From Rhodoblastus sp963804045 (GTDB taxonomy: Bacteria; Pseudomonadota; Alphaproteobacteria; Rhizobiales; Beijerinckiaceae): 64,000 bases of DNA. Below, one piece after another: positions 27,762-36,329 of the stretch. The notes under the pieces were generated by a model. The model was not told where the DNA came from. It did no database searches and saw only the letters and a list, made by a program, of their open reading frames with translations. How positions within the stretch are numbered: the stretch's first letter is position 1; each line of letters starts with the position of its first letter. The translations under genes were made by a program, and so were the position numbers. The stretch covers positions 1 to 64,000 of the forward strand of contig CAWDOR010000034.1 in NCBI GenBank assembly GCA_963804045.1, in the 5' to 3' direction.

Positions 27762-29420
27762 ATGACGCAGGCCGCCAACGAAGAGTTTTTTGCCCTGGGC
27801 CGCGAGGCGACCCACGCCATTGAAGCCCTCTATGCCGAGGCCGTGGCCAGCCTGCGCGGAAAAGTCGCGGTCTACGGCAAATTGCTCAATGACCTGCTGG
27901 AGAAGGAACAGCACGCCGTCCACGGCCTCGCCTGGTTCGCCACTTACGTCGAATCCGTGCGCGAAATGCTCGCCTACGCCGAGCGCATCAATGGCGAGGG
28001 CCGCTATGGCGAGACCGAGGATCTGCTGACCCGCATCGGCGTCGGCGAATATCTGGCGCAGATTTTCGGCGGCATTTCCATGAGCCAGGGCGAGATCGTC
28101 CGCCTCGCGGATTTCGGCCTCACCGCCGAAGCCATCGCCGCCAGGAAAATCCCGGCCATCGACAAATTGATCGCCACGGGCAACACCACCGCCCATCGCG
28201 CTCGCCTGGTCGATCTGGTCGATCACGCCGAGGCCTCGGCCACCGTCGGCGCGCCCGGCCTGGACGAGACGCTGGAGGCCATTCGCGAGGAAATCCGCAA
28301 ATATGCGGAAGCGGAAGTCGTGCCGCACGCCCATGAATGGCATCTCAAGAATGAATATATTCCGCTGGAGATCATCCAGGGCCTCGCCGATCTCGGCGTG
28401 TTCGGCCTCACCCTGCCGGAAGAATTCGGCGGCATGGGCCTTGGCAAAGTGGCCATGTGCGTGGTCACCGAGGAATTGTCGCGCGCCTATATTGGCGTGG
28501 GCTCGCTCGGCACCCGCTCGGAAATCGCCGGCGAATTGATTCTGGGCGGCGGCACCCCGGAGCAGAAGGCCAAATATCTGCCGAAAATCGCCTCGGGCGA
28601 AATCCTGCCGACCGCCGTGTTCACCGAGCCCAACACCGGCTCCGACCTCGCCTCGCTGCGCACCCGCGCCGTGCGCGACGGCGACAAATATGTCGTCAAT
28701 GGCAATAAGACCTGGATCACCCATCCGGTCCGCGCCGATCTGATGACCGTGCTGACCCGCACCAACCCCAACGAGCCCGGCTACAAGGGCCTGTCGATGC
28801 TGCTGGCGGAAAAGCCGCGCGGCGACGATTCAAACCCCTTCCCCGCCAAGGGCATGTCGGGCGGCGAAATCCATGTGCTCGGCTATCGCGGCATGAAGGA
28901 ATATGAAATCGCCTTCGACGGTTTCGAGGTTCCCGCCGAAAACCTGCTCGGCGGCGTCGAGGGCCAGGGCTTTAAACAGCTCATGCAGACTTTTGAAGGC
29001 GCGCGCATCCAGACGGCGGCGCGCGCCGTCGGCGTGGCGCAATGCGCCATGGAGCTGGCGCTGCGCTACGCCAAGGAGCGCATCCAGTTCGGCAAGGCGC
29101 TGATCCACTTCCCCCGCGTCGCCGACAAGATCGCCATGATGGCGGTGGAAGTGCATATCGCCCGGCAAATCACCTATTTCGCCGCCCGCGCCAAGGACGA
29201 AGGCAAGCGCTGCGACCTCGAAGCCGGCCAGGCCAAGCTTTTGGGCGCCCGCGTCGCCTGGGCGGCGGCGGACAACGCCCTGCAAATCCACGGCGGCAAC
29301 GGCTTCGCCCTGGAATATCCGGTGTCGCGCGTGCTCTGCGACGCCCGCATCCTCAACATCTTTGAAGGCGCGGCGGAAATCCAGGCGCAGGTGATCGCCC
29401 GGCGCCTGCTGGAAGGCTGA
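27762..29420 (+). CDS. mcd: Acyl-CoA dehydrogenase, probable (2S)-methylsuccinyl-CoA dehydrogenase
   Basis: FAD enzyme of the acyl-CoA dehydrogenase family with an N-terminal extension of about 150 residues, 552 in all. Ordinary family members have about 380-400; the extended form is that of methylsuccinyl-CoA dehydrogenase, which oxidises methylsuccinyl-CoA to mesaconyl-CoA. Family motifs include FTEPNTGSDLASLRTRA, KTWITHPVRADLM and the C-terminal QIHGGNGFALEYPVSRVLCD. ATG 27762 has AGGAG about six bases upstream; the frame opens 18 bp earlier without such a site. Proximity to ccr and ecm supports the assignment, which is inferred from length and context rather than active-site residues. Confidence 0.8.
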   Translation: MTQAANEEFFALGREATHAIEALYAEAVASLRGKVAVYGKLLNDLLEKEQHAVHGLAWFATYVESVREMLAYAERINGEGRYGETEDLLTRIGVGEYLAQIFGGISMSQGEIVRLADFGLTAEAIAARKIPAIDKLIATGNTTAHRARLVDLVDHAEASATVGAPGLDETLEAIREEIRKYAEAEVVPHAHEWHLKNEYIPLEIIQGLADLGVFGLTLPEEFGGMGLGKVAMCVVTEELSRAYIGVGSLGTRSEIAGELILGGGTPEQKAKYLPKIASGEILPTAVFTEPNTGSDLASLRTRAVRDGDKYVVNGNKTWITHPVRADLMTVLTRTNPNEPGYKGLSMLLAEKPRGDDSNPFPAKGMSGGEIHVLGYRGMKEYEIAFDGFEVPAENLLGGVEGQGFKQLMQTFEGARIQTAARAVGVAQCAMELALRYAKERIQFGKALIHFPRVADKIAMMAVEVHIARQITYFAARAKDEGKRCDLEAGQAKLLGARVAWAAADNALQIHGGNGFALEYPVSRVLCDARILNIFEGAAEIQAQVIARRLLEG

Positions 29421-29506
29421 GGCGGCCAAGGGCGGGAGAGCGGGCGGCGAGAGGTTTTCCGGCGCCCGCCGACGCCTCCGGCTTGGGACAGCGAAAGGCG
29501 AAAACC

Positions 29507-29602
29507 GGCGTGGCTCGATCGGCGATTTCGTATGGCGTCCCCGTAATCCCGGCGTGGCTCGATCGGCGATTTCGTATGGCGTCCCCGTAATCCCGTAATC
29601 CC
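29507..29602. repeat. Tandem 44-bp duplication with partial third copy
   Basis: A 44-bp unit beginning GGCGTGGCTCGATCGGCG and ending CCCGTAATCCC occurs twice without a mismatch (29507-29550 and 29551-29594). An 8-bp GTAATCCC remnant follows. It lies between mcd and the helicase gene, at the left edge of the accessory patch. It does not code for anything recognisable. Confidence 0.85.
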
Positions 29603-29636
29603 GAACGCGCTTCAAATTATCTCGAAGTGGTCCGAT

Positions 29637-32149
29637 CTACACCACTTCCTGAGCGAGCAGGTCGGCATTCATGAGAGATACGATCTCTGTAGAAGCCAGA
29701 GCCGATTTTGGACAAGCCATAAAAAGTGAGTGCCTCGCGCGGCTCACCGCCACGTAGAAGCCATTGCGATCAATGAGATCGCCGCCAAAGAAAGACGCTA
29801 TGTCTGGAACAAAAACGACGTCGAACTCGAGGCCTTTCGCCTCCAGCGCGTCCGTGAAATGCACGTCGAATCGGCGCGTCAGATCTCCACGTTCTGACAT
29901 GAGCGGCGGGCGATGCTCCGCCATCAGATCGTCTTCAAGCAAATTGAACCACTCACGCGCATCAGCCTTGCTGGCGCACAATACCGCGACCGTCGCATGG
30001 CGATCGATTTGCTTGACGCGCTTTGCAATGACTCGAGCAGCGGCGCTGCGATCATCAAAAGCGTGGAGCAACGCCGGCGAACCCTCCTCAACGGCGACGC
30101 GCTCATCGCCAAGAAGCTTAGAGCGAACGCCAGCCGACAGCCGGGCTAGCGCGCCACGTTGGCGAAAATTCTGCGCGAGGAAGACCGGATTGTTGGTCTG
30201 CGCCCTCGGAACGAGCGGAAAAAGGTGCGCGTATTTGCGCGCGCCGCGCTCATGAAGCTGCTGGCAGCGATCGCCGGACAATGTGATCTGATTGTATGCG
30301 CCAGTCACCGACAGGCCCATCAGAAAGACCTGCACTTCATTAAAATCCTGAACTTCGTCAATGAAGATGCAGGTGTTCACGCGCATGTCATAGAGATGCG
30401 CAAGTTCGACGTCCTTGGTTTGCCTCCCGGTGCTCTCGAAGCCGATCGAAATCAGCGCGGCCAAACCCAAGACCGCGACGAGATCGACTTCGCCCAAGGA
30501 CGGACGGCCTTCGTCATCGACATCCGCCAAGAGCGTGCGAAGGCCAGCAATAGCTTCCTCGATAGTATCGAGCTCAGCCGAATTTGACGTCTTGTCCAGC
30601 CTCAAGGTCGCCCTTACCAGGTCGACAAGATCGTCGCGCTTCACCGCCGCCAGAAATAGATCCTGCGCGCGCAAACCAGAAAGAAGCTCTCTCGAGACGG
30701 CAGAATAAGCCTTCCGTTCGAACGAAGCATGAAGCTGGCTGAGCCTACGATCCCTCTCACGACGATCAGAAAAGAAGCGCGATCGGATCGAAGCTTCCTG
30801 CGCCTCAAGCTCGCGCCGCCGCGCATCTCCTTCGCCAGCAGCAACGGCTTTTTCAACCTGCGCAGCAAGCCCCTGCAGATGAAGGATGGTGGACGATGGC
30901 TGCGCACGCTCCAGATCATCGGCGAGCTTCACGACGGCCTTCTTAACGCTGTCCGTGATTTTTTTGTCTTTCTCAATGGCTTTTCTGAGATAGGCGCCGG
31001 CTGATCGAGCCGTCGCAACATCCAATGCGCGAAGCCAAAACATCCGGCTTCTGAGCGAATGCTGCTCGGCGCGACGACTGCGAAACGCCTTCGCCACGCC
31101 GAAATCGGTCGCCAGGCCGAGCTTGAAATCATCAAAATCCCGGATCGGCAAACGCGCCAGATCGAGCGCCGACGCCGTGTCGCGAAGATAGCGCTTCAGA
31201 CCGTGGCTGAGCACAAATCCCATCATGCCGAGCGGAGAGAAATCCTTCAGCGGCACACCCTTCAGGCCGTAGTCGTCGAGATGTTCGCCGGTCGAAAAGT
31301 TCGAGAAGAACTTCAGCCGCCCCAACGCGACCGAGGTCTTGCCCGCGCCAGCAACGCCTTCAACGAAGGTCAGGCCACGCGGCACATTGAGCGTCGTTTC
31401 CTGCGCGACAGTCGTGCGCGTGAAAAATTCGTGACCGAGAGACTGCGACTCGGTCGAAGCGAGATAGACGCCGTCCCAGGATTTCAGCCAGGTCGGATCA
31501 ATTTCTTTCGCAGGAGGCTGCGCCGCCGCAACCTCCACTATGGCAGGAGAAATTTCCTTCACCACCTCAGGTTTCGGCGGCTGAAGGTTACCCGCATGAT
31601 CAAGCGCATCGACGGAAGCGCGAAGATGCTCGACCACCGACGGCCTCAGCCGGCCGCGTGTCGTCAATGACATCATGCGGAAATCCGGCTTACGCCCTGG
31701 CGACAAAAAGCCGGTCGCGCCATCGAAGGTGCGAACTTCGTCGATCTCAAGATACTCTTCGACGCCGCGCGTCACAATTTCGCGCTCATCGCCAGGAATG
31801 GCGGTGATCAATTGGCTCGCACGAGGCGAATTGCGTGGAATCACGCGGCAGCCATTGTCGAGATGGCTGACGTTGGCCTGTGTGATGCGAAAAAAAAGGG
31901 CCCCTTCAGCTTGCCGTCGATGTCGGTCACCCGGCCGAGAACCGTGCGGCCATACGAACAGTTGGCCAGCTCCTCGTAACCCACGAGCAAATTGCGTCGG
32001 GCGCGCTGAAGCTCATCTTCAATAGAGTTCTCAGGCGCTTTTTTCTGCGACGACTTCAGATCCGCGATTTTCGCGATAACGTCGGCTTCGAGCGCGTCCA
32101 GCGACGTGACCTCGTCCCGTGCCGCGCTCAGATCATTCGCTTCGGTCAC
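29637..32149 (-). CDS. SF1 (UvrD/HelD-like) helicase with Gre-factor-like N-terminus, frameshifted
   Basis: With one base restored in the T8 run at 31890-31897 this is a single 837-residue gene. The length excess of one base fits exactly. Residues about 10-60 predict an antiparallel coiled coil. Residues about 55-145 resemble the GreA/GreB C-terminal domain: S-Y-G-R-T-V-L-G-R-V, VIPRNSPRASQL and GDEREI...EYLEIDEV. The SF1 motor follows: Walker A GVAGAGKT near 265, IFIDEVQDFNEV near 600, K-G-L-E-F-D-V-V-F-V-P and motif VI VAVSRARH near 800. This layout recalls HelD, which removes stalled RNA polymerase. GTG 32149 has AAGGGA seven bases upstream. The function is inferred. Confidence 0.75.
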
Positions 32150-33491
32150 TTCAAATCCCTTTTGCATCAAATTTGCAGGTTACGGCCTCGACGATCGATG
32201 CAGCCAACTTCCCCGGTCAGATGAATTTTGATGGCCCGCCGCGCAAAAAACAACAGCGAAGTTCGAGCGAGCAGCGACGTCTCCGGGCGGCGCGCCAACC
32301 TCGATCGCGTTGCACGATGAAGAGCAGGCAAATCTTTGCCAGTAGCGTAAAAGAGCACTTGCCACGGTTAAGATAGCGAGCACCCATATCATGGTTCCAC
32401 TGAATGCCACGCTTGACGCGAGAGCACGAAATCAACGATTTCGACGCAAAATCGAAATTCGCCAATGAATATGGTCTTATGCACAAAACTCTAATGACCA
32501 GTGACCATGATGGACAACGGTCCGCACCGCGAAGGTTTTGGACGGATTGAGCGACGATCTCAAAAGAATCTAAGCAATCTCAACAAAATTATTGTTTTAC
32601 AAATGCTCATGAACTTCGAATAAAGCTTAAGCACAGAAACGCTAGCGCGATCTCGAAATCAACGATCAAAGATTCCAAAGAATCGGTGCATTCGAAACGA
32701 CCGGAAAAAGACCGGTGACAAACCCGAGCGCCCAAAGGTGCCAAACCCACCTGCCGACGCTATAGCTAAGTCATTGAAATACCGCAGGTGACAGGTGACA
32801 GCCAGATGGCCAGCCCACATGGCGCGCAAGGCAGATAGCCGAATACGAATGACGGATGCGGATGCGCCATTAGAGGCGAAGCGGCGAAGGTCCGTTCAAG
32901 ATCGATTCCACGGAGCCGGGCAATATTTGTCCGGCGACCGAAAAAGTCTCGTGCTGTGGCCATGGTTCGAGATGCCGCTTTCAGCGGCTGTCTCGAAGGA
33001 CGAGGGCGGGCCACGGCTTTTTCGGCAGCATTTTCGCTTTTGGGACGGACGCGCAATTCTCGGTTGGCGAGGCTCGTCTCCGCGTTTTTGCGCTAAGTAT
33101 TTTTTTGGTATTTCCAGATCGGCTGAAAACGGTCGATTTCTCAAAATTTCTACTTTTAGTTGAAACACAATCGCGCAAAATGCGCGAAAAAAGATGCGAT
33201 TCAGCGAAAAATGCGTCGTTTTTGACGAAAAACACGCGAATTTTATGTACACAACCCTATGGTTGTCTCGCTGGCGCGGGGGTGAAAATCTCGATTTCGA
33301 CTCGATGGGGCTTTTGGCCTGTTTTTCTATTTTTAGCTATATAACAATGTCTTAATAGGCCTTATCCCTGCCTCAGGGGGGTGTTTCACGTGAAACACAT
33401 CATGAACAAACTTTCGTCAAAATCCATGTTTTCGGCGTTTTATCGATTTTCACCTTCTGCCTTAATTCGCCTTACTCCCTGAAAAACGCCC
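32150..33491. other. Gene-free 1.3-kb region, AT-rich toward its right end
   Basis: Short frames here lack family sequence and ribosome sites, so I call no gene. The left part (to about 32760) is of intermediate composition. A direct repeat CAGGTGACA occurs twice near 32786-32800. From about 33100 the sequence is AT-rich with inverted repeats such as TCGCGCA-AAA-TGCGCGA (33171-33187). It ends with the parS site at 33382-33397. I see no clear cluster of DnaA boxes, although TTATGTACA at about 33243 is a one-mismatch candidate. Confidence 0.5.
33382..33397. promoter_or_regulatory. parS: parS centromere-like site (ParB binding)
   Basis: TGTTTCACGTGAAACA is an exact match to the 16-bp bacterial parS consensus; the palindrome extends one more base on each side. 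ParB loads on such sites, spreads, and with ParA and SMC organises and segregates the origin region. Chromosomal parS sites cluster near the origin in most bacteria. parA and parB are not in this window. Confidence 0.92.
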
Positions 33492-33773
33492 TCAAACCTG
33501 TTCGCCTTCGATCAGCCGATAGAGTTTTTGCGCCTCCGGAAAAGAGCCGCGCCGCTCGGCGCAGGCCAGAATTTCGAGAACCACGACCTTTTGCGCCAGG
33601 GCGATGGTCAGCACATGGCCCGGCCCCACCTGTTTGGCGGGGGCCTCCGCCCTGCGGCCGTCGATGCGGACATAGCCGCGTTCGATCAGCTCCTGCGCCA
33701 GCACGCGGCTGCGCGCCATGCGCGCGAAAAACAGCCATTTGTCGAGGCGCTGGCGGGGGGCTTCGCCGCTCAT
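33492..33773 (-). CDS. S4-domain RNA-binding protein (Hsp15-like)
   Basis: A 93-residue protein whose N-terminal half is an S4 RNA-binding domain: QRLDKWLFFARMARSR, VLAQELIERGYVRIDGRR, GPGHVLTIA. Small S4 proteins of this type resemble heat-shock protein Hsp15, which binds stalled 50S subunits carrying nascent chains. It lies 6 bp downstream of the acyltransferase gene on the same strand, so they are probably cotranscribed. It lies about 95 bp from parS. Confidence 0.9.
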   Translation of the reverse strand: MSGEAPRQRLDKWLFFARMARSRVLAQELIERGYVRIDGRRAEAPAKQVGPGHVLTIALAQKVVVLEILACAERRGSFPEAQKLYRLIEGEQV

Positions 33774-33779
33774 GGCGCT

Positions 33780-35051
33780 TCAGCGCGGTTTGAACTGGGC
33801 CAGCGCCGACTTGGCCTTTTCCCGCAGACGGCGGCGGAATTGCTCGCGATGCAGCAGCCCGCTGAAGGCGAGGGGGCGGTCGGGGTCCATGGCCATCATG
33901 GCGTCGGCGATGCGCAGCCGCCCGCGCCAGAGATGGTCGATCATCGGGTGATTGGGGATGGCGCAGGAATCCGCCAGCAGAATCGTGGGGTCCCTGAGCA
34001 GCCGGTCGGTCATGTCCATGGTCAGCAAAACGCCGGGCGAGAGGAAGGCGTAATCCTCATCATAGGCGGTTTTCCAGAAATAGGCGCCGCCGCGCGCGTC
34101 GAGCAGCACGATATTTCCGGCGATCATGCGGCCGTCGAGCGACAGCCAGTAGAGGCGGCATTTGCCCTCACGGCCCAAGGTCCGGCTCATGGCCCGCAAA
34201 AAGGTGGCAAGTCCCGGATCGTTGAGAAGCGCCGAGCCCTTGCGGCCTTTCCAGCCCTTGGCCTCGAGCGTCATGAAGGCTTCGATCTGCTCGCGCAGCA
34301 AATCCATGTCGCGGGTGACGTGGAAGGCGCAGGCGCCCAATTCGCGCAGGCGGCGATATTGCCTTTGCAGCTCCTTGCGCTTTTTCGGCGAGATGAAATC
34401 GCGCGCGCCAAGGCCTACCAGCGTGGCGTCGAGGCCGGCGCGGTCATATTCGCCGACCAGATTGAAGGGCAAAGCGAAGCGCCGGGCGTGTTCGCGCAGG
34501 GCGGCGAAGGCCGGATCGGTTTTGACCAGCAGCGCCGTCTCGATCACATTGATATGGCGATTGCGCTCGCGCAGCCAGAGCCAGATCTGCTCGATGACGA
34601 AGGGCGCGTGCTCCCGGTCGAGCAGCGGCGCGCAGGAGCAGCCGTAATCATGCCTCCAGGTGCGGGCCAGCGAGCCGAAGGCCGAATGCGGCAGCATCAA
34701 GGGCCAGACGCCGAGCAGCCGGCCCCGGCTCTCGATGCGCCCGCCCTCCCAGCACAGCACAAATTCCGGCTGTCCCGCGCCGGGCACATGGCGGGCGGCG
34801 GCCAGAGCGAAGCCGGGTTCGAGAAAGACATTGGGCTCAAGCGCCCGCGCCGCGAGATCGCTCCATTCCGCAGTGTAATTCTGCGCCTCCTCGACGCTCA
34901 GGCATTCGATGAAATGCTGGCTGGCCGGCTGCAATTCGTCGCCGCTGCGGGCGAGCACCGGCGCCGGCGGCCGGGCAAGCTCCAGCGCCGCGGGCGAAAG
35001 CCCGTTCAAAAATGACGCAGGTATCCAGTACGAATCGCTCAATTGCGCCAA
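33780..35051 (-). CDS. GNAT-like acyltransferase (BioF2/CelD-like)
   Basis: A 423-residue cytosolic protein of the large GNAT-like group often annotated as cellulose-biosynthesis CelD or FemAB-like acyltransferase. Recognisable features are the N-terminal W-S-D-L-A-A-R-A-L-E-P-N-V-F-L-E-P and SPKKRKELQRQYRRL near residue 222. The C-terminal half has E-A-K-G-W-K-G and ending motifs around G-N-I-V-L-L-D. The substrate cannot be predicted. The frame opens with TTG 35051; TTG 35042 has a better spaced GGGG upstream and may be the real start. It is the first gene of a unit with the S4 protein. Confidence 0.72.
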   Translation of the reverse strand: MAQLSDSYWIPASFLNGLSPAALELARPPAPVLARSGDELQPASQHFIECLSVEEAQNYTAEWSDLAARALEPNVFLEPGFALAAARHVPGAGQPEFVLCWEGGRIESRGRLLGVWPLMLPHSAFGSLARTWRHDYGCSCAPLLDREHAPFVIEQIWLWLRERNRHINVIETALLVKTDPAFAALREHARRFALPFNLVGEYDRAGLDATLVGLGARDFISPKKRKELQRQYRRLRELGACAFHVTRDMDLLREQIEAFMTLEAKGWKGRKGSALLNDPGLATFLRAMSRTLGREGKCRLYWLSLDGRMIAGNIVLLDARGGAYFWKTAYDEDYAFLSPGVLLTMDMTDRLLRDPTILLADSCAIPNHPMIDHLWRGRLRIADAMMAMDPDRPLAFSGLLHREQFRRRLREKAKSALAQFKPR

Positions 35052-35162
35052 CCCCGGCCGTTTTGCGCGGCAAAGCGACGCCGATTGCGCCGATTTGACA
35101 CGAAAACATCGAGACGGAAGGTCTCAGGCCTGGACTATCAAGCTTTGGGCCAGATTTGGGTT

Positions 35163-36329
35163 TCAGCCGAGCAGGCCGCCGGTTTTCGGCGCCAGCGGAT
35201 TGTCGCTCAAGGCCTGGGCGTCGGGAGAATCGACCCGCATCCGCCCGGCGAAAGCGGCATAGAGCCCCTCGATGAAGCGCGGCTCGAGATCCTTGACGAT
35301 GAACACGATGCGGGTGCGACGGTCGGCGTCCGGCCAGGCGTCGAGCCGCACCGGCGGATGAAACACATGCTGGACGCCGTGGATCACCAGCGGGCGCGCG
35401 ACATCGTCGGCCAGGGCGATGACGCCTTTGACGCGCAGCAGATTGGGGCCGTGGGCGCCGCGCAGCATTTCGAGAAACAGGCCGCAGCCGCTGAGAGTCA
35501 GCGGCGTGTCGCTGACCAGGCAGAAGCTGCGGATGGCCTCGTCATGGCGGCTGTGGTCATGATGCGCATGATGAGGATGCGCGTGGTCGTGGTCGTGATG
35601 TTCGCCGCAAACGCCGCAGGCCTCGTCGGCCAGCGCCTCGGCGTTCAGCCAACGCCGGACATCGGGACTTTTGCCTGAGGGGTCGTAGAGGCCGGCGTCG
35701 AGCAGATCGGCGGCTTTCAGCGCGTCATTGTTCTCGACCAGCCGCGCCGTGGGGTTGATCCCGCGCAGCCGCGCCCGCAGGCGATCAAAGTCCGCCTTTC
35801 GGGCGGGGCTGTCGAGCAGATCGGTCTTGGCGAAGACCAGCCGGTCGGCCACCGCCGCCTGTTTCAGCGCTTCCACATGATTTTCCAGCGTCGCCGCGCC
35901 ATTGACGGCGTCCACCACGGTCACCACGCCATCGAGGCGGAACCGCAGCAGGAAATAGGGGTGGCTCATGATCGTGTGCAGCACCGGCGCGGGATCGGCG
36001 AGGCCGGTGGTCTCGATGATGACCCGGTCGAAGTCGCGCATGCGGCCATTGTCGCGGTCGCGCAGCAGCTTTTCCAGGGAATCGACGAGATCGCCGCGAA
36101 TGGTGCAGCACAGGCAGCCCGAGGACATCATCACCATGTCGCCGTCGATTTTTTCGACGAACAGATGGTCGAGGCCGATCTCGCCGAATTCGTTGATCAG
36201 CACCACCGCATTGGCCAGAGCCGGATCGCGCAGCAGCCGGTTGAGCAGCGAGGTCTTGCCGGCGCCGAGGAAGCCGGTGACCACGGTCAGCGGGACGGAG
36301 ACCGGCCTTTGCCGCGTTTCCGGGCTCAA
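35163..36329 (-). CDS. CobW/COG0523-family GTPase, putative metallochaperone
   Basis: G3E-family P-loop GTPase of 388 residues. It has the Walker A GFLGAGKTSLLN near residues 19-30, the metal-binding G-C-L-C-C-T-I near 72, the E-T-T-G-L-A-D region near 106, and a CobW C-terminal domain. A histidine-rich linker near 246-266 (DHDHAHPHHAHHDH) is typical of members that handle zinc or cobalt. Its start overlaps the stop of the D,D-carboxypeptidase gene by four bases (ATGA), so the two are coupled. Whether it delivers cobalt to cobalamin synthesis (cobST lie 3 kb away) or zinc to another target is not shown. Confidence 0.85.
   Translation of the reverse strand: MSPETRQRPVSVPLTVVTGFLGAGKTSLLNRLLRDPALANAVVLINEFGEIGLDHLFVEKIDGDMVMMSSGCLCCTIRGDLVDSLEKLLRDRDNGRMRDFDRVIIETTGLADPAPVLHTIMSHPYFLLRFRLDGVVTVVDAVNGAATLENHVEALKQAAVADRLVFAKTDLLDSPARKADFDRLRARLRGINPTARLVENNDALKAADLLDAGLYDPSGKSPDVRRWLNAEALADEACGVCGEHHDHDHAHPHHAHHDHSRHDEAIRSFCLVSDTPLTLSGCGLFLEMLRGAHGPNLLRVKGVIALADDVARPLVIHGVQHVFHPPVRLDAWPDADRRTRIVFIVKDLEPRFIEGLYAAFAGRMRVDSPDAQALSDNPLAPKTGGLLG

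Noticed and set aside
32795..33163. Possible small gene in the gene-free region
   Set aside because: No ribosome site, no recognisable sequence and composition like its non-coding surroundings.
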